NCBI GenBank assembly: GCA_951804985.1
Contig: OX638131.1
Coordinates: forward strand, 106,164,464 to 106,228,463
Direction of reading: 5' to 3'
DNA: 64,000 bases
Source: Dryomyza anilis
Taxonomy: Eukaryota > Arthropoda > Insecta > Diptera > Dryomyzidae
Shown: in pieces, positions 25,557-36,629 of the stretch
Layout: each line of letters starts with the position of its first letter
Position numbering within the stretch: the stretch's first letter is position 1
Translations under genes and position numbers: made by a program
Notes under the pieces: model-generated
Database searches by the model: none
Seen by the model: only the letters and a program-made list of their open reading frames with translations
What the model was told of the DNA's origin: nothing

Positions 25557-26329
25557 TTATTGTTGAGTTTTACTTCAAAAGCGACGAATTGTAAGTGTCT
25601 CACAGCAGTTTTATTTTTTTTTATACCAGATATTGTATTTTCGCTGCACTTATATAACAAACTACTGTAAATTGAATTACTACACAAGCGCTAAATAATT
25701 TACCATTAATACGCTTTAAATGAAATCATTTATTCCAACTATATGATGCATGTGTTTATAGTGTATCTAATAAAAACTTAAAATATAAAAATAAAATTTG
25801 ATTTTCAAGACACGCAAGATCAATATCTGAATTGTGCCTTCATTTCAATTAGTTTCTATTTATTTGTGTGTCTAAGAAATGACGCGGCACCCACGTAATA
25901 AAATATAAAAAATAAAAAAAAAATTGTAAAATTATATAAACGAAAATTGTCACACTTAAAATGATCTACTTTCGATCAATAAATGACTATTATAATAACA
26001 ACAAATAATAGAAACGTAAAGAAAAGTAGCTGACATAATAAACTTATTGTTGTTATTTTTTATATTTTTGTATCCGCAAACAACATAAATACGTCGTATC
26101 TTGTAAATAATCGCTTGCAATTATAAAATATACAATTCATGTATCTGACAGATACACGGTGCGACGCGGCGTCACCTTGAAGTGAGAGTTGTGAGTGAGT
26201 GAGTTCAGTGTAACAACTTATAAAACTTTCTGCTGCTGTTTTCAAAAGTTTTTAATTTAAAGTGTTGCACTTTGTGGGTGTAGAATGGTAAAGCACAAAG
26301 TAGCGGTTGAAAGTGAAAATTACTTTTTA
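25557..26329. other. Non-coding DNA, nothing recognised
   Basis: The stretch 26150-26210 (CACGGTGCGACGCGGCGTCA) is the most GC-rich part but has no supportable gene. The overlapping minus-strand frame at 26060-26245 begins with TTG and is not recognised. Confidence 0.45.
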
Positions 26330-27375
26330 TGTATTTTCATACTTCAAAGATACTTTTTTTGAAAATAACAAAACTTTGAAGTGTATGTTATTTAAAAATG
26401 TAAACAATATTCAAGTAGTTTTTTAAAATTATCAAATATATAAAATCTATCTTTTAGTTATTTGTTTTGTATTGTTAGTTTATACATTTAAAAATAGATT
26501 ATACTTCAAAGATACTTTTTTAAAAATTATCATTGAAGAATAACTTATTATTAAAGTCACTTTTAAAGATACAAAATGAAATAAAATTATGGACTTCACA
26601 TATTTGTCTGCCTTAAATATATTTTGGAAGTCTTTAATTGCATATTTTACTTTAAAGATACTTTTACAAACAGTATCTTTGAAGTACAACCTATTTGTAA
26701 GTGTAGACAATATGAAAATAAAGTTTTGCATATAAATAGTTTATAGATTGTTCTTTTTTAATGTTGTTATCAAATTTATTTAAATGATTTATACAGTTTT
26801 TTTTTCTTTTTGTATTTTTAAAAGTACTTAGTACTTTATAATGTATCTTTTGAGTGATTTACTGTAAAGACAGCTTTTCAAAAAGTATCTTTGAAGTAAA
26901 AACAATTGGTAAATGTAGACAATGTGAAATTAAAGACTTTCAAATATTATTTTAGGAAATACAAATGTAATATCTCTACTTTAGTTTTCTTTTTATATCT
27001 TTATATCTGATTTATATCTGATATAGGTTGTTCTTCAAAGATACTTTTTCAAAAAGTATCTTTTAATTATAATCTATTTTTAAATGTATAAAATATTTTA
27101 AATTAAAGATTTGCATACAGTTTCTAGTTAGTTTTCTTTATGTTGCTGTCAAATTTATAAAAAATATCTTTAAGTTTTTCTTTTTGTATCTTCAAAAGCA
27201 AATTGTATCTAATAGTGTATATTCTGCGTAAATTTATGTAAAATATACTTTTTTAAAAAGTGTTAAAACCCTTTTTTAAATGTAGGCAATATGCATTGTT
27301 TTATACTGTAGCCAAATATATTAAAACTATCTTTAAAATTTTCTTTTTGTATCTTTAAAAGTATTTTATATCTTA
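26330..27375. repeat. Degenerate array around a GATACTTTTT palindrome
   Basis: CAAAGATACTTTTT and its complement AAAAAGTATCTTTG recur near 26345, 26507, 26655, 26870, 27035 and 27245, often as the two halves of one palindrome. Companion blocks recur in step: TAAATGTAGACAATATG (near 26395, 26700, 26912, 27280) and TCTTTTTGTATCTTTAAAAG (near 26805, 27178, 27343). Unit length is roughly 150-210 bp with strong divergence. It may be an old satellite or stacked copies of a foldback MITE. Confidence 0.75.
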
Positions 27376-28298
27376 TAGTGTATCTTATGTTAACATTGAA
27401 ATTTATTTTCATATTTCTTTATATTTTTCATAAAATTTATATTGGCTTTTCATTGGGTTTTTTTATGGTTAAATTTTGTTTCTCTTTTATATGCTCTGGT
27501 TTTGCTGTTGTCTGGTTGCATCTACAGCTGCCTTGTGGACTGCTGTGGCTATTAATGTTCATGTCTACATTTTCAGCGTAGAATACACAGAGGAACACAG
27601 CCTCAGCCTTGAAATCTAAAGAATACTGTATGCCAAAAAGTTAACATTTATGGAGAAAATATATTGAAAAAAGAAAAACAAATTTACAAAATTAAATAAA
27701 AGTGCATAATCGATATTTTGCATTAAATAAATATCAATTAATTGATTTGAAAAATAATTGCATTTCGAAAAATGGTTAAAAATGTGAAAATATTCTTCAT
27801 ATTCTTCAGGTGTTTATCGATTATAATAATAATTGATTCGATTTACTAAAAAAGAAAACTAAGTAAAAAAAAATATTAATTTTATGGTATGTTTTCGGAA
27901 TGTAAGTTTTATAGGCGGTCATTGCCATCTATAAATACATTACATAATATGTCGTTCGTTCAGTGAAAAGTCGTAAAGTCCATTTTTCGAAAATATCGTG
28001 ATAAGTATGCCACTATAATAAAAACGAACTCATATTTACGTTTCAAAAGTCCTCGGAGTCTTACATCTTACCAAATCGAAGATATAAAAAATGAAAACTC
28101 ACTAACTTCAAATTCAAATTAAAAATTAAAAATTCAGTTCAGTGAAAAGTACTCAAGTCCACAATTAGGTCTTAAAAAGGGGTCGATCAAATCTATTTTG
28201 GACTTAAACTATAGAAAAAGATCTACATAGACATTCCTTATCAAAAATAATATAATATTACCATAATAGCGGCGTAAAAAATCAGTCAAATTTAAAAA

Positions 28299-28720
28299 GG
28301 ACTTAGTGATTTTTCACTGAACGGCAATCGTCTAAATCTGAATAAAACCGTGCTGAGTCCACACAAATGGTCGGAATTTAACGATTTTTGAATTAAATCA
28401 TATATATTATGCAGTTCTTTCAGCTCCAATGCAAACTGAAATCCGATACAATTATTGGGATAACATGGAGCACTGTTACTGTTTATATGGGACTTAGAGA
28501 CTTTTCATTGAACGGCAATCATCGAAATCTGAATAAAACCGTACTGAGTCCACACAAATGGTCGAATTTTAACTATTTTTGGATTAAATCATAGATATTA
28601 TGCAGTTCTTTCATCAATTCAAATTGAAATCATTTATTTGAATAAACTGGATCACTGTGACTGTTTATGTGGGACTTAGTGATTTTTCACTGACCGATAA
28701 AGAAAAGAAGCCAATAACGA
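28299..28720 (+). repeat. Tandem ~187-bp units inside the TIR element
   Basis: The block GGACTTAGTGATTTTTCACT recurs at 28299, 28489 and 28672, with TGAATAAAACCGTACTGAG and TATTATGCAGTTCTTTCA in step. Spacings are 190 and 183 bp. Each unit ends with a sequence like the element terminus. Confidence 0.88.
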
Positions 28721-29080
28721 TCATGTGTTTTGTATAAAGTATTTTTGTTTTTGAATTTTGTAACATAATGTGTTGTCTATACTACAAGCTTAGCACTATT
28801 TGAATTAGATGGGTTTAGATTGATTAGATGGGCGCGTGCCTGTTTTTGATTGCACGGACACGCACGGGCACGCCGATAGGTGACACGCACGAGCCCGACA
28901 AGTAAATTTGATAAATTTGATTTGAAGAACGATAAAACACGGGAAGAAACAAGGAAAAACACGACAAAACACGGAAAAACACGACAAAAAATGAAAAAAG
29001 CACGAAAAAACATGAAAAAGCAAGCGAACCGTGAAAAATAATACCGGAACCGTTTAGATTTTTGGAACCAAATCATTATT

Positions 29081-29750
29081 AACGAGTTGGGAAAGTTAGG
29101 TCACATGGGTAAGTTCGTTCACATGGGGCGGATTTTTATAGTCGGTCGGGCCCGACTATGGAATACCCTACACCTTTGGTGGGGATATTAATGTGGGATA
29201 TTTAATTGCATACCTTAATTTTAAAGTTTTTAATTATGCTGAACCTCCCCACCCTCAGAATATTATTCATAAATCAGAAATTTACTTCTTACATCCCCAT
29301 AAATTAAAAAATGTATATAAAAGTATAACAACTAAAAAAAAAATTATAAAATATAATTGGGCGGACCACGCCTATATTTAAAATTTTGAAAGGCTAATAT
29401 TTCATAGATTTGATTTTAATAATTTACGGATCAAATTTCCACTATGAAAATTCGGGAAATAATGAAAAAAAAAGTGGGCGTATCACGCCCATTTTTGGAT
29501 CACATATTCTTAGGTGAATTCTAATAATACGTTTTAAATTTTATAACTATACCTTGAATACTTTTCGAGTTATTAGTTCCGAAAAAGTTATATAAAAGTG
29601 GCTTGTATGGGAGGTGGGCGTGTCCGTTGACCGATTTGGCTCATTTTCAAACTTAGTTCCTACTTTTGGCTAAAATATATTGAGACGAAATTTCATCGCA
29701 TTCTGATCAGTATTTCTCAAGTTATTCTGTATTCGGACAGCAAGACAGCA

Positions 29751-29794
<44 letters not shown>

Positions 29795-29936
29795 GGACAT
29801 GGCTAAACGGACTCGGGTAGTGATGCTGATCAAGAATATATATACTTTTCCATACCGGACACGCCTCCTAATGGGCATTACAATATATGCACAAAGTTAA
29901 TATACCCTGTACCTCATAGGTGTAGGGTATAAAAAT
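29081..29936 (+). mobile_element. mini-me-like element, subfamily A, copy 2
   Basis: Close match to 8791-9546, with the same start (AACGAGTTGGGAAAGTTAGG) and end (GGTGTAGGGTATAAAA). It retains about 60 bp (near 29191-29250) missing from copy 1. The (GACA)n tract is expanded. It is inserted within the 27951-30260 element and so is younger than that element. Confidence 0.9.
29755..29797. repeat. (GACA)n microsatellite
   Basis: About 10 uninterrupted GACA units, longer than the homologous tract at about 9390-9410. This shows repeat expansion at a mini-me-borne seed. Confidence 0.97.
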
Positions 29937-30454
29937 GTATTGAATACTGGAATCGGAACATATATATTTATTTCTGGTTGGAATCTTTATTTGGGGTAGA
30001 AACTATAAAAAAAAATGTTTAATGTGCGCGTGCCTGATTTTGGAGGCACGGACACGCACGGGCACGACAGCAACTAACACGCACGGAGATTTGCACGCAC
30101 GAACTCAGATTTTCGGGCGTGACACGAAAAAAGCACGGCACGCGCCCCTCTCTAATTTGAATCCAAAATTATTCTGATTTGTTACGGTAATTTATATCTT
30201 TAAAAGCATTTATCTCAATACTTAACTTTTGGACTTAGTGACTTTTCACTGAACGACGACGATATATGGAATAATGTATGAAGAAACTAAAAATTACACT
30301 CTTTTACCGTTTAAAGTGTTCTAAAGATCATCACGGTTTACGAATTCTAAAAATAACTGAAAACTTGCAAACGTGATACAATTTGAGTATATATATGTTT
30401 TTTTTTTTATTTTGGAGGACCAAATGCTTTTGAGAAAAATTGTATATTTACTAA

Positions 30455-31690
30455 AGACTGCGTCGAACAAAATTGTCCGCTACAAAAATGAAAAAATCTA
30501 GAAATCTAGTAATCGAATTTTTATAGAATAAAATATTTTATTTTGCAAATTATTTTTAGATTTAAAAAAAATATAAAAAACCAGAAATTAATATTTTTTA
30601 ATAAAAAGTTTTAATTATTCCGGAACCCCTTCGATTAATGTTGTAGTGTCCGACATCCTCACAGCTGCTGAAGACCACTTTCTTTTAAAGTCTTGAAGGT
30701 CTTTGGCCACTTTTTTTGTTGTTTTCATCTCCCTTTTTACTAAAGCCCAGTATCTCTCAATCGGCCTGAGTTCTGGACAGTTTGGTGGATTGGCTTCTCT
30801 AGGCACCAAAATCACTGCATTTTGTTGGATCCACTTTAAGGCCGTTTTGCTGTAGTGACATGAAGCGAGGTCAGGTCAAAAAAATGTGGACACTTCATGT
30901 TGGCGTAAAAATGGAAGCAATCTCTTTTGCAAGCATTCCTTCACATATATTTCGCTATTAATTGTACCCGATGTCACGAATGAGCTGCTCCTTTTTTCAC
31001 AACTGCAAATTTCCTGCCAAACAAGGAATTTCTTTGGGAATTTTGTCATTTTTTTTTTATTTGAATTTTTCAGCGACATTTCCTCGAGAATCGGCTGTAT
31101 AAAACTCCTGCCCAGGTAGCTGAGAAAAGTCCGATAAAACATAAGTTTCGTCGTCCATTATGCAGCAATCGAATTTTTTAAAAAAATCTTGGTTCAGCTT
31201 TTTAGCTCGTTGTTTTGCGGTTTCATTCTTGACGGCATTTCTATCCGAAACTTTTTGGACCTTGTACGTCTTCAGCCCAGCTTCGTTCTTAGTCCTGCGC
31301 ACGAAAGATTCTGAGCAATCCGCCTTTCTCGACAATTTCCTTCCGGATATGCTTGGATCTTTCTTTAAAATATTCACAATATTCTTCGACTTTTCACGAT
31401 CATGTGGGCCTTTTTTTACCAGAACCTTTCTTCCGATCAATACTCAGGTCTTCCTTAAAGCGGTTGATAACGCTAGAAATGATCTTAGGGTTAGCCCCTA
31501 CCTACTTGGCAATTTTTTTAAAAGACCAACTAGGTTGTTTTTGAAAAATTTTAATTATATTTTCTCGCATTTCCACTTCGTTTGCCATTTTCGCGTTAAA
31601 TAAATTTTGTACTGACACAAATTATTTTCTGCCATTTAATTCAGAGCTACTATGATCAAATTTTTTTAATTTGAATCTTGCAATAGCACA
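30455..31690 (-). mobile_element. DD37E Tc1/mariner element
   Basis: A transposon of about 1.2 kb inserted into a mini-me copy; limits are set by the flanking mini-me remnants, as I could not define the terminal inverted repeats or the TA duplication. It encodes one broken transposase on the minus strand (separate entry). Size agrees with a nearly full-length Tc1/mariner element. Confidence 0.7.
30615..31588 (-). pseudogene. DD37E transposase, nearly full length but broken
   Basis: The reading region spans about 324 codons, close to the family norm. It starts MANEVEMRENI at 31588. Lesions, in order: a stop soon after KKIAK; a frameshift in an A-run near GSGKK (about 31410); another frameshift near VAEKFK (about 31060); and a TGA in place of the expected Trp after EVSTFF. 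Catalytic residues survive: Asp in CIMDDETYV, Asp in PDLASCHYS and Glu in RPIERYW. The second Asp and the Glu are separated by 37 residues, which is the DD37E signature known from dipteran elements. It would integrate elements at TA. Not functional as it stands. Confidence 0.9.
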
Positions 31691-32020
31691 TTATGGGAAG
31701 ATATGTAAATCTTTGAGATTTTAATGTTATATGATCTATTCGAAAAATGAGCCGAACACAGATCAAAAGTCACACGATATTGACCATTTTCAATACCAGA
31801 CAGCGAAAAAATAAATAAAATCTAATTTCTCAGTTTCATTGCTATATCTTTTTATGTTTTTCTGTAACTCGGATTTCAATAGGTCAACAGACAGGGACAT
31901 TAAGTACTAAATTAAACGATCCATGAATAAATATATTTTTTCGTATCATACTTTTTCATACCATAAGTGTTCCAAATGATTAAACATAGTTAATATACCC
32001 TTTTGCTTATAGTATAGTGT

Positions 32021-33360
32021 AAAAAAATAGAACTCTATATAAAAAATAATTTTTCAAAAAATCTAACAATTTTTTTATATTTTAAGAATGCCAATATTAT
32101 AATTAGTTTTCAAGTTACATGAAAAATATTTTAAGATTTATGTAGGAAATATATTTTACTCCTATTTTAGAGCAGGAGAATTGAAGGATTATAGGAAAAT
32201 TGTATTTCACATCTGTAAAATGTCCATGATTATTATAAAAAATTGTTGTTATTCTATATTAAAATATAATAATAATTAAAATTGAAACCTTTTTCAAATT
32301 TCATTCACAGTGTAGCAATAAAATTACTTTGACGGGTAGATACGTACATCATGTGTTCATCGAACAATATAGAACAATATCAATTACTCATTTTAAACAA
32401 GAAGAAATCTAACAAAAAGAAAAATCATTCCTCATAAAGATTATTTTTAACAAAAGATAAAAAATTCAATTTGTGCAGCGACGACTATAATACCCAATGA
32501 TGATATTTGCCAACAAATGCAACAGTGAAACCATAAAACAAACACTAGGTTTTTACGTTGTCATTGATATCCAATCTGGTATTACCTGTGCCTGTGTTGA
32601 ACTGCGATGTGCAACAAGTTGTAGACAGACAACTTTTGTTATTAGAGGTAGTGGGTACTACAAAATCTATCCGGCTTCTTTAACGCAATTTAATCGTCTT
32701 TCTAGTTGCAACAAGCTACAGTTGTTACTAAGTCAGCCATTCATTCGCTCACTCACGAATGCATGTCATGTCATGTATGCATTCATTCATTATTTCATTC
32801 AGTGCTTCAGTCAATCAAACACTTATTCAATGATGTAACTATGCATATAAAACACGAGTGTAACATGAGCCCAGTTGTTGTAACAATAACGTGTTCTTGT
32901 GTGTTTTGTGATCTGATGTCAGTCAACTGTCAGACTACATTTCGAACAACACATCTCCTGCTAAATGCTTTCCATACAGCACAACGAACTTTGTGCTCGT
33001 TTGGTATGTCTGTGGGGAAGAGTTGGGACTTTTGTTTGAATCGTTTTTTGTATAACAGCTGAAGACATAAAAATTACAACTCAGGCTGCTTAAAAAAAAT
33101 AGAACCGAACATGAGTGCAAATAACTTAGTTAATTGCAGTGATTGTGTTGGCGGTTATAAGCTCTACAAAGTGAAAAATTCGCTGTCGAAATTTTGGAAT
33201 ATTGTGGAACAATCACAATCAAGCAAAAAAAATTTAAAAAAGCAATAAAATTAAAACGAAGGACAATCATAAAATGAATAACACAAAAATTGTAAAAATA
33301 TAAAATATATTAGCAGATTTTTTCATACTGAAATCAATTCCCAACATTTTTAAAAATTTG
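32021..33360. other. Unique-looking DNA, no supported gene
   Basis: The interval 32480-33050 is less AT-rich and has overlapping plus-strand frames of 113 and 118 codons (32497-32838 and 32706-33062). The first has several Cys residues but no recognisable domain or signal peptide, and the two frames contradict each other. I do not call a gene. Confidence 0.45.
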
Positions 33361-33987
33361 TAACACCCTTAAGAAAGCTTCTCCGGTATGATCAGCATGA
33401 CCTCCTGAGTCGATTTAGCGATGTCCGTCTGTCTGCCTGTCCTTCTGTCTGACTGTTGAAATCACGATTACGGAAAAAGTAGAAAAGCTAGAGCAGTGAA
33501 ACTTTAGATTTAGATTACTTATATATCTAAGCTGCAAGAAAATTGGCATGATCGATCTATTGTGACCTGAGAACCGACCACTTATGTTCAAATACCTCAT
33601 ATAAAATTTACATCTACAGATCAATTTTACTGTATACGTGCTTAGGTAAACTTTTTGGTCAAATATATATTGACATCAAGCATGAAATACATGAAAATAA
33701 TGTTTTCCTGCGAAACGAGTTGTGGTTCCCAAAAAAAAAAAATCGAAATTCGGTACACCTACCCTTTTGTAAATATGTGTATCAAATGAATGGAAAGCGA
33801 TGGAAAGTTTGTAGTTATTTTCAGGATTCGTATGCCCTGGTGACCTATATACCAATTTGAATGGTAACCACACATATGTGTAGAGTATTTATAGTCGGCT
33901 TAGACCGACTACAATTTTGATAATCCTAACTATCATAATAAAACCTACTTTAAAATTTCCCATTTGATCTAACCTTCGCAACTGGTT
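33361..33987 (-). mobile_element. mini-me-like element, subfamily B, copy 2
   Basis: Minus-strand copy. Reading left to right it shows the core complement CCTCCTGAGTCGATTTAGCG, the CACATATGTGTAG block, the hairpin GTCGGCTTAGACCGAC and the start complement AACTGGTTTTT. The (TA)n tract and the terminal TATACCCTACAC block are missing. The left part carries AAGAAAGCTTCTCCGGTATG directly next to GATCAGCATG, marking an internal deletion. The minus-strand frames inside it are not genes. Confidence 0.88.
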
Positions 33988-34346
33988 TTTAATAACGTTC
34001 CTATTCCTGTTTAAAAAATCAAAACGGTCTCGATTACGGTTTTTTACAGTCCCTGACAGCTATTAAATCTCTTTGGAACATCGGTTCCGGTTCTTATTCC
34101 AATAGCGGTTCTGGTTTTAAATCCGGTTCCAACCAAAAAATTAAATGGGTTCCGGCTCCACAATTAGACAGAACTTAAGTTTTAAAATTGGAGTTTGTAT
34201 CTTTCATGGTTATGGAGAAAAAAATCAGTAAAGTTGAGATTTTTTATGATAGATTTTTAAAAAATTGTTAAAAATCCAAAAATTATCCGATTTTTTTGTT
34301 TATGAAAAGCTTACATTGAGATATAAAGAAAATGTGCTTACTTATG

Positions 34347-35270
34347 GGGCATTCCATAGAAAACGTTACCAAGGTGTGATATATTAAAGTTAAAACTATT
34401 GATTCCGTTTAATGATTTTTTGGAAAAGAAATACTTCTAATTTCATATTCTGTAATCAGAATTTACCAAAATTCATGGCAAATGTGTTTTTTTCTCAATT
34501 AAAGTCAAATATTTTTTTGAAATACAAACTTGAGGTAATATGAGAAACACTGTAGTTTTGTTATTTTGAATCAGACAAAAAATTGAATAGTACAATTTGA
34601 AAGGTAATTTGTTTGCGAAAGTATGCCACATATTGCATTGGTAATAAGTGGTTCAAAGTACTGACAATTAACCAAACAGTTTTACTTTTTTGAGTTGTAA
34701 CGCCCGTCACAAAAAAATAGTAAAAGTTATTTTGCGAACTATTTTGCAAACCTACAACTGTAAAAGTAAAGATTTTTGTCGTATCTATTCATTTATTATA
34801 CTCTTTGGTCTCATAGATATTCCAGATGGTTGCTATATCCATCCAAAATATTGTAACGCCCGTCACAATTAACAATCGTCGCAAAACAAAAAAACTGGAA
34901 AATTATATATTTGTTAATATATGCATCAATAATCAATTATAATATTATTTAACCATAGGAAAAGTAGTAAATATTATTAATGAAGTAATTGAGATATACT
35001 TAATTTCCATAGTCCGATTGGTTTAGCTAAAGTTTAATACTTTGTGGAGTAAACTCTGTTTTTTGAAAAAGTACGTGTAACGCCCGTCACAGCATTTAAC
35101 TTCAAATTTGTAGAAAGATATAAGACCTATTGCAAAAGTTTTTTTATACATGCATAAAGGATTATAAGATTTATCCTCTGCGTCTTAAAAATATATCTAT
35201 CCTTTTTTATTTATCTAATGAGAAGGTTTTTAATCGTACGAATGGAACTCCCGTCACAATGGAATGCCCC
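34347..35270. mobile_element. 924-bp TIR element with interstitial GTAACGCCCGTCACA
   Basis: GGGGCATTCCAT at 34347-34358 is inverted at 35259-35270. The motif GTAACGCCCGTCACA occurs identically at 34697-34711, 34853-34867 and 35077-35091. A partial copy (CTCCCGTCACA) abuts the right terminus at about 35248-35258. All copies have the same orientation. The frames at 34561-34749 and 34690-34872 lie over these motifs and are not recognised. The pattern looks like a non-autonomous element with repeated protein-binding sites. Family unknown. Confidence 0.7.
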
Positions 35271-35761
35271 TTATGAAAATACCTTGTTTAGTTTTAAAGG
35301 TATAGACTTGAACATGATTTTTTTTTTTTTTCATTTTGGAAGACTTTACCTTATATATTTATACATAGATTGTATATTTTATCATAAAATCAAAATATTC
35401 GTATGGGACTTTTATAAACAATTAAAACACAAATCATAGACTGAAAACCGTTTTTAAATATCTAAAGTGGTTAAGTAAATATAAAATTGTAATTTAAAAA
35501 GTTTTCTTTGCTTTCCATTTTTTTTTTGGAATTTGAACTTATACGTAAATCTTCGTAATATTTTTTTTCTTCAATAACATGTACTTTTCATATATTTTTT
35601 GATAGATAACATTACTGGAAATCTTTTAAACGATAAACGATACAAATTATCCAAAATATATTTAACTAATCTGGCAACACTGGTCAAAGTTAATAAAAAC
35701 TTTCGATATTTTACCATTTGAAGACAATCTCAGATATTTAATTGATTTGTATTTAGTGAAA
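35271..35761. other. AT-rich DNA, nothing recognised
   Basis: No gene or repeat seen between the TIR element and the small MITE. Confidence 0.5.
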
Positions 35762-35823
35762 CCCTATTAGAAATTTTACCTATTTAAAAAGACCACATCT
35801 CCGTGGTCATGTAACTAGTAGGG
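35762..35823. mobile_element. 62-bp mini-MITE, CCCTA family
   Basis: CCCTATTAGAAATTTTACC on the left, CTAGTAGGG on the right, with an inner hairpin GACCACATCTCCGTGGTC. The left end matches the TIR of 17303-17742, so it is probably an extreme deletion derivative of that family. Confidence 0.6.
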
Positions 35824-36272
35824 TTATGTCAAGTTAAAAATAGAATAATATATTCCCAATCATAATAACCTTAGCCTTCACCTTAAGATGGAACTCAACT
35901 GAGTTGCCTCTGTTCTTGCAACTGATATTATTTAAATGTTTGATTATAATTTCTGCAATAACAATTTTATCACCAGCAGCACTCAGAGATCCATTAAATT
36001 TATTGCACACGTACACTGCAATTTGCAAATATATATATTTTTTTTTATTATTACACATTGACCTGCGGGTTCAAGTCATTAACTAGCGCCATAAAATTCA
36101 TTTATGAATGAAAACAAGTAAAATATATATAAAAAAAAGCCCACGTAGCTGCCATACAGCAGTTAACTAAAAATGTCTGCTCTTGTAGACAGTCTGGTTT
36201 TTGTTTTTAATATTTTATTTTCATTTTATATCTCTTAGTATTATTTTTATTTTTATCTTTTGGTCGTTTTAG

Positions 36273-36399
36273 GTACGTAATATGGTGCTCGACAGCGCAT
36301 CGGTCAAAAGCAGGTTCATCGGCGGATAGCACGGCTCAGTGCGTGCCTAAATCAATAAAATCAACTTTTATCCTCTTTGGAAGAAAGACAGAATGTTCT
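36273..36399 (+). CDS. Candidate internal exon, unrecognised
   Basis: 127 bp of clearly lower AT content. It follows a pyrimidine-rich tract ending TTTTGGTCGTTTTAG (AG at 36271-36272) and precedes a strong donor, GTAAGTTTTT at 36400. One frame (from 36274) is open for 42 codons across the whole interval and hits stops just outside on both sides. The start of the peptide is YVIWCSTAHRSKAGSS; I recognise no domain. Against it: a 42-codon open frame is not rare, and no partner exon was found. It could be chance or an exon of a non-coding RNA. Confidence 0.25.
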
Positions 36400-36579
36400 G
36401 TAAGTTTTTGATGTCGTCGACATCGGTGTGACACACTCGCAATATAAACTTTTTTTTTTGTATATAGTTTCAAAGTTGAGTGACACACAAAACTGATTCT
36501 TTTAGTTTTATTTAATTTTTCTTTTTTATTTTATAGTCGCTTGATGTTGGTTTTTATTTTTAATTTTAACAATTTTATT

Positions 36580-36629
36580 TTCCAATATAATTTTTTTTTT
36601 CCAATATAATTTTTTTTTTCCAATATAAT
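36580..36629. repeat. 19-bp period CCAATATAATTTTTTTTTT, three units
   Basis: Three head-to-tail copies starting at 36582, 36601 and 36620. The 19-bp period equals that of the nearby satellite, but the sequence is unrelated. Confidence 0.9.

Larger units (their letters stand above)
27951..30260. mobile_element. 2.3-kb TIR element with CAGTGAAAAGT ends and nested insertions
   Basis: GTCGTTCGTTCAGTGAAAAG at 27951 is inverted as ACTTTTCACTGAACGACGAC ending at 30260, with GGACTT just inside. The terminus-like motif also occurs inside the element: inverted near 28136 and direct near 28299, 28489 and 28672. Inside lie a tandem block, two 41-bp direct repeats rich in CACGGACACGCACGGGCACG (28832-28872 and 30026-30066), an A-rich CACGACAAAA repeat near 28930-29010, and a mini-me at 29081-29936. 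No transposase relic was seen. The minus-strand frames at 28777-29076 are read through the A-rich repeat. Confidence 0.7.
30320..32020 (+). mobile_element. Old mini-me subfamily B copy, split by a transposon
   Basis: The left remnant (about 30320-30450) matches the internal region of subfamily B: GGTTTACGAATTCTAAAAAT followed by a decayed GGAGGACCAAATGCTTTT block. The right remnant (about 31735-32020) matches the following region: TTAATGTTATATGA, then TTTTCAATACCAGACAGC, a decayed GACA tract and an AATATACCCTTTTGC end. The DD37E element lies between them. Confidence 0.65.

Noticed and set aside
28777..29076. 99-codon minus-strand Phe/Cys-rich frame
   Set aside because: Read through the A-rich CACGACAAAA repeat within a transposable element.
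31160..31603. 147-codon plus-strand frame
   Set aside because: Antisense shadow of the DD37E transposase.
32497..33062. Overlapping 113- and 118-codon frames with several Cys
   Set aside because: The frames overlap in different phases, have no domain, no signal peptide and no supporting gene structure.
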